Shown here: one piece after another, positions 8,371 to 17,299 of the stretch
Layout: each line of letters starts with the position of its first letter
How positions within the stretch are numbered: the first letter of the stretch is position 1
NCBI RefSeq assembly: GCF_001465875.1
Contig: NZ_LN901321.1
Span: 370,189 to 434,188 of the forward strand
Source: Legionella saoudiensis
Lineage (GTDB): Bacteria; Pseudomonadota; Gammaproteobacteria; Legionellales; Legionellaceae
DNA length: 64,000 bases
Reading direction: 5' to 3'
Made by a program: the position numbers and the translations under genes
The notes under the pieces: model-generated
The model's input: the letters and a program-made list of their open reading frames with translations, nothing else
What the model was told of the DNA's origin: nothing
The model's database searches: none

Positions 8371-8643
8371 ATGACTAAGAAAAATCAAATTGAGCCTCAA
8401 GAAGACGAGACGGATTTCATGTCGCTTTTCGAAGAAGAGGGGTATAGCGACGATATGATGGTCGATGTGATGAGAGATACTATTAGTGCATGTAATACTC
8501 AAATGCAAATCGCGGTTGAGCTTACAAAGCTAATTGTTGATGGCAGTGTAACTGAAAATAGAGAAGAGCAGGTGTTTTCTGTTTTTAAAAAAGCTATTAG
8601 CGTAGTTGGTGAAAGCTTTCCATTAAAAAATATATTGTCGTAG
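8371..8643 (+). CDS. Small acidic protein of unknown function
   Basis: A 90-residue soluble protein, rich in Asp and Glu over the first 35 residues (EPQEDETDFMSLFEEEGYSD) and helical afterwards. No signal peptide, membrane segment or known motif is visible. AGGTGAG lies about 7 nt upstream of the ATG, supporting translation. It stands between the tRNAs and the ABC exporter pair. Not recognised; probably Legionella-specific. Confidence 0.7.
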   Translation: MTKKNQIEPQEDETDFMSLFEEEGYSDDMMVDVMRDTISACNTQMQIAVELTKLIVDGSVTENREEQVFSVFKKAISVVGESFPLKNILS

Positions 8644-8664
8644 TAGAAAAGGAATAACTCAAGG

Positions 8665-8715
8665 TGCGTCATCCCCAACACTCTTTCTCGAAAAACGTCA
8701 TAGGATGATGACGCA
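8665..8715. repeat. Inverted repeat downstream of the small ORF
   Basis: TGCGTCATC (8665-8673) pairs with GATGACGCA (8707-8715) across a 33-nt loop, just after the 8371 gene. No T-run follows, so termination is possible but not shown. Confidence 0.3.
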
Positions 8716-8843
8716 TCGCCAACAAGGGCTATAACTCGTATTGGCTCAATCCCATTGTAATCATTTTGAGGCTTGTGTACTTAGTGGCTGAAAATTACTA
8801 TGCTGTTCAGTGCATGAATTTTGTAGCATAGGTTTATCTATTT

Positions 8844-10070
8844 ATGTTTGAATTAGCTCATTTGGATAAGGGCAGTTTTCATCAGCAATTCCTCAAGTTT
8901 CGTATAAAGTATTATTTTAACGAGACGAAAGAGTTTCTTGCTCGTCACAAATTATTATCAGTTTTTATCATTTGTTTATTAGCGCCTGGAGTGGAGCATA
9001 TTCAAGCAATAGGCTTTCCCTTTTATGCTCTTATTGATCCAACTAATACATTAAAAGAAAAACTCATTTATTTAATTTTATTACTTACCTTCTTATTGGC
9101 AATGACTAAAACTCAACTGTCCTTTATCCGCGGAGGAGAACTTAGGGAATATTTGCACACCTTGCATATCTCATCGCACACGTATAAGAAAATAGATTTT
9201 ATTATTCTCCTTTTATCACTAAATATTGTCTGGATGGCTGTTTTTTTTGGGGCTGCGAGTATCCTGCACTATGCTAAAGAACCCTTATTTGTTTTATCCC
9301 AATACAGCTTATACACGTCCATGATATTAACAATAGTCACTTTATTATTGAATTATCTTTATCGAAAAATAGCGAATGGTATTTTATTGTTTTCTGCATT
9401 AATACTTATTGTTTGGAGTTCAGTGCAGGCGAGTTGGCTTGTAAATTATGGTGTTAGTAGCCTGGTAATAGTACTAAGTGTATTAACCATTTGGACTGTG
9501 CAACCTTTTGTGCGCGCGAGAAATCATTTATTTAAAATGCCCCGGTTCCAGGTAGGGGAGAACAACAAATGTAAAAAAATATTCATTATCCAATTAGCCG
9601 CTTTAAGAGCAAATAAAAGAGTATTGATAACACGATTACTTTTCTGCTTTGCTATAACTGGAGTCATTTTACAGGTACCTAATCGAGAGGGAATGCTTCT
9701 GATTTTAGTAGGTTTGCAAACTTATATCCTATCTACGCTGTTTGCTCTTTTTGAAAAAGGAAAACAAGATTACGCTGTATTCCATAAGGTTTTTCCATAT
9801 CAGCAACAAATTAATTTTGTAAAAGAAGTATGTATTGCTTTGCTCTTGTTATTTATTATTTTAGTTCCAGTTTTTTTCTATTATCTTTTCATTTTTGAAA
9901 AATACTTTTTATGGTTCTCACTAATGGGGGCGATGAGTTCTGTAGGGTTGATAATTAATCGTATTTTTTATGCGCGATCATTACGTTTTTGTTTATTTTC
10001 CACAATGCTAACTACTATGGGTAGTTGCGTGGTGCAATATCATATTTTGGGAGCCTGTTTTGGAGCGTAA
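8844..10070 (+). CDS. Multi-pass membrane protein, putative ABC exporter permease
   Basis: A 408-residue protein with about eight to ten hydrophobic segments from residue 35 to the C-terminus, and positively charged loops. The stop overlaps the start of an ABC ATPase by 11 nt, so the two are translationally coupled and probably form one transporter, this being the permease. I do not recognise the permease family; the layout loosely resembles EcsB or ABC-2 type exporters. No substrate can be inferred, and no periplasmic adaptor or binding protein lies nearby. The binding site upstream of ATG 8844 is weak. Confidence 0.75.
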   Translation: MFELAHLDKGSFHQQFLKFRIKYYFNETKEFLARHKLLSVFIICLLAPGVEHIQAIGFPFYALIDPTNTLKEKLIYLILLLTFLLAMTKTQLSFIRGGELREYLHTLHISSHTYKKIDFIILLLSLNIVWMAVFFGAASILHYAKEPLFVLSQYSLYTSMILTIVTLLLNYLYRKIANGILLFSALILIVWSSVQASWLVNYGVSSLVIVLSVLTIWTVQPFVRARNHLFKMPRFQVGENNKCKKIFIIQLAALRANKRVLITRLLFCFAITGVILQVPNREGMLLILVGLQTYILSTLFALFEKGKQDYAVFHKVFPYQQQINFVKEVCIALLLLFIILVPVFFYYLFIFEKYFLWFSLMGAMSSVGLIINRIFYARSLRFCLFSTMLTTMGSCVVQYHILGACFGA

Positions 10071-10701
10071 TATTAAATTGCAAAAGATTTATAAATCTTT
10101 TGCAAATAAAGTTTTGTTTGCAGATTTATCTTATACCTTCCATCAGCAGGTGTACCATATTATAGGAAAGAATGGTGCTGGCAAATCAACCTTGTTACGT
10201 TTAATCGTTGGTTTAGATACTCCCGATTCAGGTTGCATCGTGCTGAATGATAATCATGTAGTAAGAGAAAATAGTGTTAATGCAAAAAAATTGTTTTATG
10301 TTCCTGATGATTTGGCTATTTATCCTTTCTTAACCGGAAGTGAGTTTCTATTGTGGCTTGCAAAAGCAAGAACAAACAATAGTGCAGAAATTAATTCGCT
10401 TCTTGAGCAATTTGAATTAGAGCAGCATGCGCATACTAAAATTGCCGATATGTCGTTTGGTACAAAAAAGAAATTTCTTTTAAGTTCCGCGCTGATTGGG
10501 CAGCCTGATTTTATTATTTTAGATGAACCTTTAAATGGTTTGGATAAAAATGCTCAGCAGGTATTATTGGCGATATTAGCAGAAAAGGCGGCTCATTGTG
10601 GTATTTTATTAACCACGCATCATGATGCTCATCTTGAACGTTTAAATCCAGTAAAGGTAGAGGTACAGCGCCAGCGGTTAGAACTGGAGAGCCTGGTTTA
10701 A
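10060..10701 (+). CDS. ABC transporter ATP-binding protein
   Basis: A 213-residue single nucleotide-binding domain. Walker A is GKNGAGKST (about residues 36-44), the signature loop is degenerate (DMSFGTKKK in place of LSGGQ), Walker B is FIILDEPLNGLD, and the switch histidine is in LLTTHHD. It starts at TTG 10060 with GGGAG 7 nt upstream and overlaps the permease gene. Presumably powers export by the adjacent membrane protein. A degenerate signature of this form (S-F-G) occurs in other exporter ATPases. Confidence 0.9.
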   Translation: MERNIKLQKIYKSFANKVLFADLSYTFHQQVYHIIGKNGAGKSTLLRLIVGLDTPDSGCIVLNDNHVVRENSVNAKKLFYVPDDLAIYPFLTGSEFLLWLAKARTNNSAEINSLLEQFELEQHAHTKIADMSFGTKKKFLLSSALIGQPDFIILDEPLNGLDKNAQQVLLAILAEKAAHCGILLTTHHDAHLERLNPVKVEVQRQRLELESLV

Positions 10702-10807
10702 CATGCCTTCCGCCGCCGCAAAACTCAATGTGTTGGGTTTTGATCTGGCTTACACATCTTAACTTAATCGAGCGCCTTAAAAAGATGAGGTTGCGCTACT
10801 AGCTATT

Positions 10808-11671
10808 TTAGCGTGAGACACTGGGTGTCTGTGCATCATTTAATAAGAACTTCCAAGTAGGACTCTTTAATGCCCCTCGATACAATCCAAAAGCCTTATC
10901 CGTTTTCTTCTGCTCAATAAACACAAACTCTTGGGAGTTAATCCAAAAAGGGCTCCAGGCAAGCATTCCCTTAGGACTAATACGCGTAACTTTTTCCAAA
11001 TTAACATCAAAGGTCCATAATTCGGTTGGTGCTCCCTCCCAACTTGCTACAGGAGAATTCTCATCCATATCGACATCCATAATTAACATCTCCCCATTGG
11101 GCGAGGCATTAAGCTGGGAGCCACTGCTCATACTCCCTTTAGGGATAAGGGTATCAATACGCCATTTTTTGATTAAGGTCCCCTTTAAATCTAACCAGTA
11201 AATGAAATACAAGTCATGGCTAAAAAAGGAAGTACCATTACTAGCCCAAGTTGGTCTATATACATTTTCAGTGTTTTTAATGGTGCGATACCCGGTGTCA
11301 TCAGCATTGATTAATCCTATGTACCATTCATTATCAATAAAGGTATTGAACAGTAGCTGTTTACTATCAGGAGACCACACTGGATTAAAGTTGTTTTGCG
11401 AGGGGATATTTTTTAAACGGGTTATTTTCCCCGATTCAAGCGCTAATAATACCAGGTAACGATTTGTAGATTGATTGTTATCCGCTATATTGTAGGCGAT
11501 GAATTTTCCATCAGGAGATATTTGGGGCATATATCCTTCAGCAACTTTTCTCGCATGGCTGCCATCAATATTGGCCGTCCAAATAGAGCCCGTACGTTCA
11601 AAGGCAAGAATAGGTTGGGCTTGAGCAAAGGCGCAGCAGATTAAAGACAACAGGAAAAAATAAATTTTCAT
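10808..11671 (-). CDS. TolB-like periplasmic beta-propeller protein
   Basis: A 287-residue protein with a signal peptide (MKIYFFLLSLICCAFAQAQ). It carries repeated WD40-like/PD40 blades: GSIWTANIDGSHARKV, MPQISPDGKFIAYN, FNPVWSPDSKQLLFN, YRPTWASNGTSFF and LAWSPFWINSQEFV. TolB C-terminal propellers show the same repeats, but the TolB N-terminal domain and tol-pal neighbours are missing, so it is not TolB itself. ATG 11671 gives the signal peptide; an in-frame TTG at 11698 would prefix nine residues to it. It lies 13 nt downstream of the EamA-like gene and is probably co-transcribed with it. Role unknown. Confidence 0.75.
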   Translation of the reverse strand: MKIYFFLLSLICCAFAQAQPILAFERTGSIWTANIDGSHARKVAEGYMPQISPDGKFIAYNIADNNQSTNRYLVLLALESGKITRLKNIPSQNNFNPVWSPDSKQLLFNTFIDNEWYIGLINADDTGYRTIKNTENVYRPTWASNGTSFFSHDLYFIYWLDLKGTLIKKWRIDTLIPKGSMSSGSQLNASPNGEMLIMDVDMDENSPVASWEGAPTELWTFDVNLEKVTRISPKGMLAWSPFWINSQEFVFIEQKKTDKAFGLYRGALKSPTWKFLLNDAQTPSVSR

Positions 11672-11684
11672 AAAATTTCCAAAA

Positions 11685-12104
11685 TCATTCAGTAGCAAAT
11701 AAGATCAAGGCAACAATGGCAAAGCCCATACCTAATATTTGTTTTAAGGTTAAACTTTGCTTTAAGAATATCATGCATAGTATCAGTGTAATCATCGGAT
11801 ACATTGAGGTAACTAAAACCACCGGCATGGTTGGCCCATTGCGCAAGGCTAAAATAAAGAAAATACAGGCAATGCCACTAGCTAAGCCATTTAGCAGCCC
11901 ATAAAGCCCTCCTTTTGCATGCAAATCAGGTCGAAACCCCAGCAGCATTAAGGCAATAAGCCCTGAAATGAGTACTCCTAAACTGGAATAAAAGGTAATG
12001 GAAAGTGGACTAATAAAATTGGATGCTCTCGTTCCCCAATATCCCCAGGCGCCATAGAGGAGCAGGGCAATTAACGATGGGAAATACCATGAACTAAGAT
12101 TCAT
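11685..12104 (-). CDS. EamA/DMT-type half transporter
   Basis: A 139-residue membrane protein with about four to five hydrophobic segments. The end (GLASGIACIFFILALRNGPT, then TSMYPMITLILCMIFLKQ and ILGMGFAIVALIL) matches one EamA repeat of drug/metabolite transporters. Full DMT exporters have two repeats (about 300 residues), so this half-size form would need to dimerise, like SMR proteins. No frameshift partner is visible next to it. Confidence 0.75.
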   Translation of the reverse strand: MNLSSWYFPSLIALLLYGAWGYWGTRASNFISPLSITFYSSLGVLISGLIALMLLGFRPDLHAKGGLYGLLNGLASGIACIFFILALRNGPTMPVVLVTSMYPMITLILCMIFLKQSLTLKQILGMGFAIVALILFATE

Positions 12105-12234
12105 TCACTTTACCTTATTGGATTGAGTGCTTTTAGTTTGTACAGAATACCTGTTAGTTTATTAAATTAATACTATTAAATAAAAAAATATGCCGATTTG
12201 TCTCTTAATTATTTCATCTGAATGCCATAAAAAG

Positions 12235-12257
12235 ATATCCACAAATTCTGTGGATAA
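12235..12257. promoter_or_regulatory. Inverted pair of DnaA-box-like sites
   Basis: TGTGGATAA (12249-12257) is a perfect reverse-strand DnaA box (TTATCCACA), and ATATCCACA (12235-12243) matches 8 of 9 positions on the forward strand; 5 bp separate them. They sit in an AT-rich 260-bp gap between the EamA gene and lolC. No other boxes or origin genes are near, so a regulatory or titration site is more likely than an origin. Confidence 0.5.
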
Positions 12258-12366
12258 GTGTGTGAGTTAGCTGATAATGAAATAATTAATTTGTGATGGG
12301 GTATTAACTATATCGCTGGGCTGTGTTTTTCTCTACAATAAGTCTTTAACCAAAATTCAAGCAATT

Positions 12367-13611
12367 ATGTTTAAACCACTAGCCCTATTTATGGGGTTAC
12401 GCTACACGCGTTCCCGGAAGAAAAACCATTTTGTGTCATTTATTTCTTTGAGCTCAATGTTGGGTATTGGCATTGGGGTAATGGTGCTGGTTACTGTTTT
12501 ATCGGTAATGAATGGTTTTGATGAGCAAATACACAATCGTTTTTTTGGTATGGCTCCTGAAATTACGGTTACAGGCCCTAATGAGCGTTTAAGTAATTGG
12601 CCTGCCGTTGAGGAAAAAATTCGCACGATTCCTGAAATTAAATCCGTTGCACCTTATGTTGGCGGTCAGGGACTGTTAGTTCATGATGGTCAGGTTTTAC
12701 CGATAGTATTAACCGGCGTGCTGCCTTCAGCAGAGGAAAATATCACCCATTTAAAAGATAAATTACTGGGTGGTAGCGTTGATAACCTAAACCATTTTGG
12801 CATTATCTTGGGTAAAAACATAGCTGATACCATGGGCGCCATGATTGGAGATAAAGTAACGGTAATGATCCCGCAAGCAACCGTGAACCCGACAGGCATG
12901 ATTCCCCGTTTTAAACGCTTTACGGTTGTTGGTGTGTTTTCTGCGGGTACGGGGTTTAATTTTGATACCCGCTTAGCATTCATCAATATGGAGGATGCAC
13001 AAAAGCTTTTTCAAATGGGCGATGATGTTACTGGCCTGAAAATGAAAATTAATAACGTATATCAAGCACCGGAGCTATCTATACGTTTATCCCATTTATT
13101 AGGTGATGAGTATCAAGCAGGCAATTGGACAGAGCAGTATGGGGCATTCTTCGAAGCAGTGAAGATGGAAAAAACCATGATGTTCATGATCTTATTGCTC
13201 ATCATTGCGGTAGCTGCATTTAATTTAGTCTCATCCCTGGTAATGGTAGTCAATGATAAACAGGCAGAAATTGCAATTTTACGGACAATTGGGGCTACAC
13301 CCGCGACCATACTTTGGACCTTTATCGTGCAAGGGATGATGGTAGGGATTGTTGGGACAGTTTTAGGCTTAATAGGTGGTTTACTGTTGGCGGATAATGC
13401 CACTACTATAGTGAATCATTTACAAACCTGGTTCCATTTTAAGGTCTTATCGTCCAGCATTTATTTTGTGGATTATTTACCTTCTAAAATCATGTTTAGC
13501 GACATCTGGAAAGTATGTGTGATGGCATTGTTAATGAGCTTCTTGGCAACTATATATCCGGCCTGGCGCGCTTCAAAAACTGTAATCGCGGAGGCTTTGC
13601 ATTATGAATGA
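12367..13611 (+). CDS. lolC: Lipoprotein-releasing system permease, LolC/LolE family
   Basis: A 414-residue inner-membrane protein that extracts outer-membrane-directed lipoproteins. The N-terminal [19 protein letters not shown], first membrane segment [19 protein letters not shown], a large periplasmic domain (about residues 45-265) and three C-terminal membrane segments match the LolC/E family; the [12 protein letters not shown] coupling helix and YPAWRASKT end are typical. It overlaps lolD by 8 nt. Only one permease is encoded here; it could be LolC, LolE or a single LolF-type subunit acting as homodimer. Confidence 0.9.
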   Translation: MFKPLALFMGLRYTRSRKKNHFVSFISLSSMLGIGIGVMVLVTVLSVMNGFDEQIHNRFFGMAPEITVTGPNERLSNWPAVEEKIRTIPEIKSVAPYVGGQGLLVHDGQVLPIVLTGVLPSAEENITHLKDKLLGGSVDNLNHFGIILGKNIADTMGAMIGDKVTVMIPQATVNPTGMIPRFKRFTVVGVFSAGTGFNFDTRLAFINMEDAQKLFQMGDDVTGLKMKINNVYQAPELSIRLSHLLGDEYQAGNWTEQYGAFFEAVKMEKTMMFMILLLIIAVAAFNLVSSLVMVVNDKQAEIAILRTIGATPATILWTFIVQGMMVGIVGTVLGLIGGLLLADNATTIVNHLQTWFHFKVLSSSIYFVDYLPSKIMFSDIWKVCVMALLMSFLATIYPAWRASKTVIAEALHYE

Positions 13612-14281
13612 TATTATTTTAAGCACTAAACAACTTTATAAATCTTATAATGATGGGAACTCGAAAGTAGAGGTACTGCGAGGAATCGATATATCCATTG
13701 CTCGCGGTGAACGAGTGGCTATTATTGGCCCTTCGGGTTCCGGAAAGAGTACGCTTTTACATTTATTAGGTGGTTTGGATAAGCCGACCAGCGGCGAGGT
13801 AGTGGTTAATGAGGTGAATTGGCAAAAACTTAGTGAAAAACGCCGTTGCCAATTACGCAACAAGGGTTTAGGGTTTATTTACCAGTTCCATCATTTACTA
13901 CCTGAATTTAGTGCCTTAGAAAATGTATGTATGCCATTATTATTGGCGAATAGCTCTATAAATGAGGCTCAAGAAAAAGCAAGTACAATTCTTGAGGCAG
14001 TAGGTCTTGGGGCAAGAAAAGAGCATAAACCATCACAGCTATCTGGCGGTGAGCGTCAACGCGTAGCTATTGCGCGTGCTTTAGTGCATCAACCTTATTG
14101 TGTATTAGCGGATGAACCTACAGGAAACTTGGATCAGACAACAGCAACTAAGGTTTTTGACTTGATGTTGGAGTTAAATAAAAAAATGAATACCGCCCTG
14201 GTTATTGTGACGCATGATCAACAACTTGCACAACGGATGGATAGAGTACTGGTTTTGGGAGAAGGGACTTTATCAAGTTAA
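13604..14281 (+). CDS. lolD: Lipoprotein-releasing ATPase LolD
   Basis: A 225-residue ABC ATPase. Walker [11 protein letters not shown]-loop [20 protein letters not shown] typical of the LolD/MacB group, signature [15 protein letters not shown], Walker [12 protein letters not shown] and switch TLV-type ITHDQQ equivalent (VTHDQQLA). It drives lipoprotein release with the overlapping lolC product. Confidence 0.95.
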   Translation: MNDIILSTKQLYKSYNDGNSKVEVLRGIDISIARGERVAIIGPSGSGKSTLLHLLGGLDKPTSGEVVVNEVNWQKLSEKRRCQLRNKGLGFIYQFHHLLPEFSALENVCMPLLLANSSINEAQEKASTILEAVGLGARKEHKPSQLSGGERQRVAIARALVHQPYCVLADEPTGNLDQTTATKVFDLMLELNKKMNTALVIVTHDQQLAQRMDRVLVLGEGTLSS

Positions 14282-14310
14282 TGTATTTTAATCGATAGGG
14301 AGTAATCAAT

Positions 14311-14556
14311 ATGGGTCTTAACGATGGAAAAGCACAAAGCGCGAAGTTAACCACTATTAAATTGAATGGAGGAAAGCGGCAACGTTCTGCATCAGAGGGA
14401 TTTGACCGTGCACAGTATGATTTGAAAGATTTTGGCACCGTAATACCTGTTCCCCCTAAATCTTCAACCCATGGCTTTTTATCGCATAAAAGCCGACCTA
14501 CCACACCAACAAATTCACCAGCTCCTGAGCCTAGTCCTATGAGCTACAATAATTAA
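14311..14556 (+). CDS. Small Pro/Ser-rich hypothetical protein
   Basis: An 81-residue protein, basic at the N-terminus (GKAQSAKLTTIKLNGGKRQR) and rich in Pro, Ser and Thr at the C-terminus (TTPTNSPAPEPSPMSYNN), so probably disordered. A strong ribosome site (AGGGAG) lies about 8 nt upstream. It follows lolD by 30 nt and is probably on the same transcript. An antisense ORF over the same DNA lacks a binding site. Not recognised. Confidence 0.6.
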   Translation: MGLNDGKAQSAKLTTIKLNGGKRQRSASEGFDRAQYDLKDFGTVIPVPPKSSTHGFLSHKSRPTTPTNSPAPEPSPMSYNN

Positions 14557-14574
14557 TACTCTTAAAGCCATGTC

Positions 14575-14596
14575 GCCTGGTTATTTGCAACCAGGC
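14575..14596. repeat. CCTGGTT hairpin between convergent genes
   Basis: GCCTGGTT and AACCAGGC form a perfect 8-bp stem with a 6-nt loop, 19 nt after the small ORF and 14 nt before the asnS stop. Same family as 2707-2728, 40930-40960 and 62240-62259; likely a shared terminator. Confidence 0.55.
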
Positions 14597-14609
14597 ACAC
14601 GTTTGAATT

Positions 14610-16013
14610 TTAATAATCAGCATGCCCTGGTGTGCGCGGGAATGGGATCACATCACGTACGTTTGCTAAACCAGTTACATAACTAACTAAACGCTCAAAG
14701 CCCAAGCCAAAGCCGGCATGAGGAACACTGCCATAACGGCGTAAATCTCGATACCACTGATAGCTCTCTTTATTAAGGTTGCACTCTTCAAGGCGCCGGT
14801 CGAAAATCTCCAGACGATCTTCACGTTGGCTTCCACCAATAATTTCGCCAATTCCAGGAGCTAACACATCCATTGCGGCAACTGTTTTACCATCATCGTT
14901 AAGACGCATGTAGAAGCTTTTTATGTCCTGTGGGTAGTTGGTCAAAATCACTGGTTTTTTACAGTGAACTTCAGCCAAGTAGCGCTCATGTTCTGATTGT
15001 AAATCTAGCCCCCAACTAACAGGGAACTCAAATTTTTGTCCTGATTTTTCCAGAACCTTAATCGCATCTGTATAAGTCATTATCTCGAAATCAGAGTTAA
15101 CGATATGTTCTAGACGCTCTATACATCCAGGCGCAACAAATTGATTGAAAAATTCCATATCATCAAGACGTTCATCCAGTACCGCTTTACATAAATAGCG
15201 CAGCATATTTTGACTGAGGTCACAAATATCATGAAGGGTTGCAAAAGCTACCTCAGGCTCAATCATCCAAAACTCCGCTAAATGGCGGCTTGTATTGGAG
15301 TTTTCGGCACGGAAGGTTGGTCCAAAGGTATATACCTTAGACATCGCTAAGCAATAGGCCTCCAAGTTTAATTGGCCGGATACAGTTAAGAAGGACTCTT
15401 TACCAAAGAAATCTTTACTAAAATCAATTTGTCCTTGAGCATTTTTAGGAGGATTCACTAAGTCTAAGGTGGACACACGGAACATTTCCCCTGCACCTTC
15501 ACAATCACTTGAGGTAATAATGGGGGTATGAATCCAGAAATAGCCTTGCTCATGGAAAAATCGATGCACTGCCTGAGATAGGCAATGGCGAATGCGGGTC
15601 ACCGCACTAATGGTATTCGTGCGAGGGCGTAAGTGGGCAACCTCTCGTAAAAATTCTAGAGTATGGCGTTTGGCTTGAATAGGATAAGTGTCAGGGTTTT
15701 CTACCCAACCAACAACAGTAATATGCTCTGCTTGAATTTCAAAAGATTGGCCTTTACCCTGAGAGGCAACTAATTTACCACGCGCGATGATGGAACAACC
15801 CGCATTAAGCTTAGTAACTTCATCCTGATAATTTGACAACACGTCAGTGGCTACAATTTGAATCGGTGCAAAGCAGGAGCCATCATGCAGGCTAATGAAG
15901 GATAAGCCTGCTTTTGAATCACGACGGGTTTTAACCCAGCCTCTTACTGTAACTTGCTCATCTACGCTGACTGCACCATCTAAACATTCTTTGATGGTAA
16001 AAACTTCTGCCAT
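14610..16013 (-). CDS. asnS: Asparagine--tRNA ligase
   Basis: A 467-residue class II aminoacyl-tRNA synthetase charging tRNA-Asn. The N-terminal OB-fold anticodon domain spans about residues 15-105 ([16 protein letters not shown]). Motif 2 is [20 protein letters not shown] and motif 3 [13 protein letters not shown], ending [10 protein letters not shown]. The [11 protein letters not shown] sequence is typical of AsnRS and separates it from AspRS. Length equals the E. coli enzyme. Confidence 0.97.
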   Translation of the reverse strand: MAEVFTIKECLDGAVSVDEQVTVRGWVKTRRDSKAGLSFISLHDGSCFAPIQIVATDVLSNYQDEVTKLNAGCSIIARGKLVASQGKGQSFEIQAEHITVVGWVENPDTYPIQAKRHTLEFLREVAHLRPRTNTISAVTRIRHCLSQAVHRFFHEQGYFWIHTPIITSSDCEGAGEMFRVSTLDLVNPPKNAQGQIDFSKDFFGKESFLTVSGQLNLEAYCLAMSKVYTFGPTFRAENSNTSRHLAEFWMIEPEVAFATLHDICDLSQNMLRYLCKAVLDERLDDMEFFNQFVAPGCIERLEHIVNSDFEIMTYTDAIKVLEKSGQKFEFPVSWGLDLQSEHERYLAEVHCKKPVILTNYPQDIKSFYMRLNDDGKTVAAMDVLAPGIGEIIGGSQREDRLEIFDRRLEECNLNKESYQWYRDLRRYGSVPHAGFGLGFERLVSYVTGLANVRDVIPFPRTPGHADY

Positions 16014-16078
16014 TTTTTATTCCTGTAGTTGAATATAATATGCGATGATACACTAAATAAAATCCGTGAGGGAGCATT

Positions 16079-16639
16079 ATGAAGCAAAGAGTTTTATTTG
16101 CATTATTATTTTGTTGTTCGACCTTGATACAGGCTAAAGATACTGTGTTGAAACTATACAGACCTTATGGCGAGGCTACCGGCCAGGTAATGCCTATCGT
16201 AAAACGCACTGTTGGGGGATATTGTCTGTCGCAATCACGGATTATTGTACGGGAGGATGCGTGGCGTTGTGAGGCTGAAGGTAAAACCTATGATCCTTGT
16301 TTTGTTAAAGCGGGAACTAATCGAAAAGAAGCTTTGTGCCCACAATCACCTTGGGTTGCAGACAGCGTACAAATTAATGTATCTGTCCCTTTAAATAATG
16401 CACAAAACGAGACGCTTGACATGTCTCGTACTTATCCCTGGGGGATTGAGTTATCTAATGGAGAGCGCTGTTTAGCGATTTATTCAAACGAAGTTTATGA
16501 TGAAATGCCGGTTCGATATCGTTGTACTAACGAAAATCTATTATTAGGTTATTTACAACGTTGTAAAACCACTTGGAGCATGTTGGAAAAAACGCCAGAG
16601 GGAGTGGTAACCTCGGAGTTAGCAAAGGCTTGGTTTTAA
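16079..16639 (+). CDS. Secreted cysteine-containing protein of unknown function
   Basis: A 186-residue protein with a signal peptide (MKQRVLFALLFCCSTLIQA). The mature region carries seven cysteines, including CLSQ, WRCEAEGKTYDPCF, ALCPQSP, ERCLAIY, YRCTNE and LQRCKT, suggesting disulfides in the periplasm. GGGAG lies 6 nt before ATG 16079. No known domain is recognised. Monocistronic, divergent from asnS. Confidence 0.75.
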   Translation: MKQRVLFALLFCCSTLIQAKDTVLKLYRPYGEATGQVMPIVKRTVGGYCLSQSRIIVREDAWRCEAEGKTYDPCFVKAGTNRKEALCPQSPWVADSVQINVSVPLNNAQNETLDMSRTYPWGIELSNGERCLAIYSNEVYDEMPVRYRCTNENLLLGYLQRCKTTWSMLEKTPEGVVTSELAKAWF

Positions 16640-16664
16640 TAAGAGCAATCTAATACTGTATAGC

Positions 16665-17297
16665 CTACGCTTCCTTTGGAGCTGCATCTTGAAAGGCTTT
16701 TAACGCTAAGCAATGAGCATCAATTTCACGGATCAAAGAGTAATCATCCAAAGCAAAATTAAAACGTTTTGCATTAAATACTTGTGGAATAAGGCAAAGA
16801 TCTGCTATTGACACACTATCTCCCACACAAAAAGGTTGGGTGCGTTTGATGGTTTTTAGTTTAGTTTCAAGCGCATCAAATCCTTTTTTTAACCAATGAT
16901 GATACCATTGTGTGACCTGAGAATCGTTCGCATTAAACTCTGCTTTCAACTGACCTAATACTCTTAAATTATTTAATGGATGCATATCACACGCAACCAT
17001 TAATGCCAGGGACCTCACGGTTGCTTTAGCAAAGGGATCTGCGGGCAGTAATGCTGGGGTAGGGTAGGCTTCTTCTAAATATTCGATGATGGCTAAGGAT
17101 TGGTTAATCATCTGCCCATCTAGTTCCAAGCAAGGGACTAACTCTTGTGGGTTGACTTGCTGGTATTCGCGGCTATGCTGCTCACCACCATTATTAACTA
17201 AGTGCACATTAATTTTTTCATAATTAATGCCTTTAAGATTCATCGCAATACGTACGCGATAACAGGCGGTGGAGCGAAAGTAATCGTAAAGTTTCAT
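16665..17297 (-). CDS. maiA: Maleylacetoacetate isomerase (zeta-class GST)
   Basis: A 210-residue glutathione transferase-fold enzyme converting maleylacetoacetate to fumarylacetoacetate. The zeta-class active-site motif appears as RSTACYRVRIAMNLKGI, with QELVPCLELDG and the glutathione-binding NQSLAIIEYLEE. It is the last gene of the aromatic degradation cluster and starts 2 nt after the fumarylacetoacetase gene ends. Confidence 0.93.
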   Translation of the reverse strand: MKLYDYFRSTACYRVRIAMNLKGINYEKINVHLVNNGGEQHSREYQQVNPQELVPCLELDGQMINQSLAIIEYLEEAYPTPALLPADPFAKATVRSLALMVACDMHPLNNLRVLGQLKAEFNANDSQVTQWYHHWLKKGFDALETKLKTIKRTQPFCVGDSVSIADLCLIPQVFNAKRFNFALDDYSLIREIDAHCLALKAFQDAAPKEA

Positions 17298-17299
17298 CG

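Noticed and set aside
12235..12257. Possible chromosomal origin
   Set aside because: Only two DnaA boxes, no dnaA/dnaN neighbours and no 13-mer AT repeats.
14202..14504. Minus-strand ORF opposite the lolD end and the 14311 gene
   Set aside because: Overlaps lolD coding sequence and lacks a binding site; the plus-strand ORF has AGGGAG upstream.
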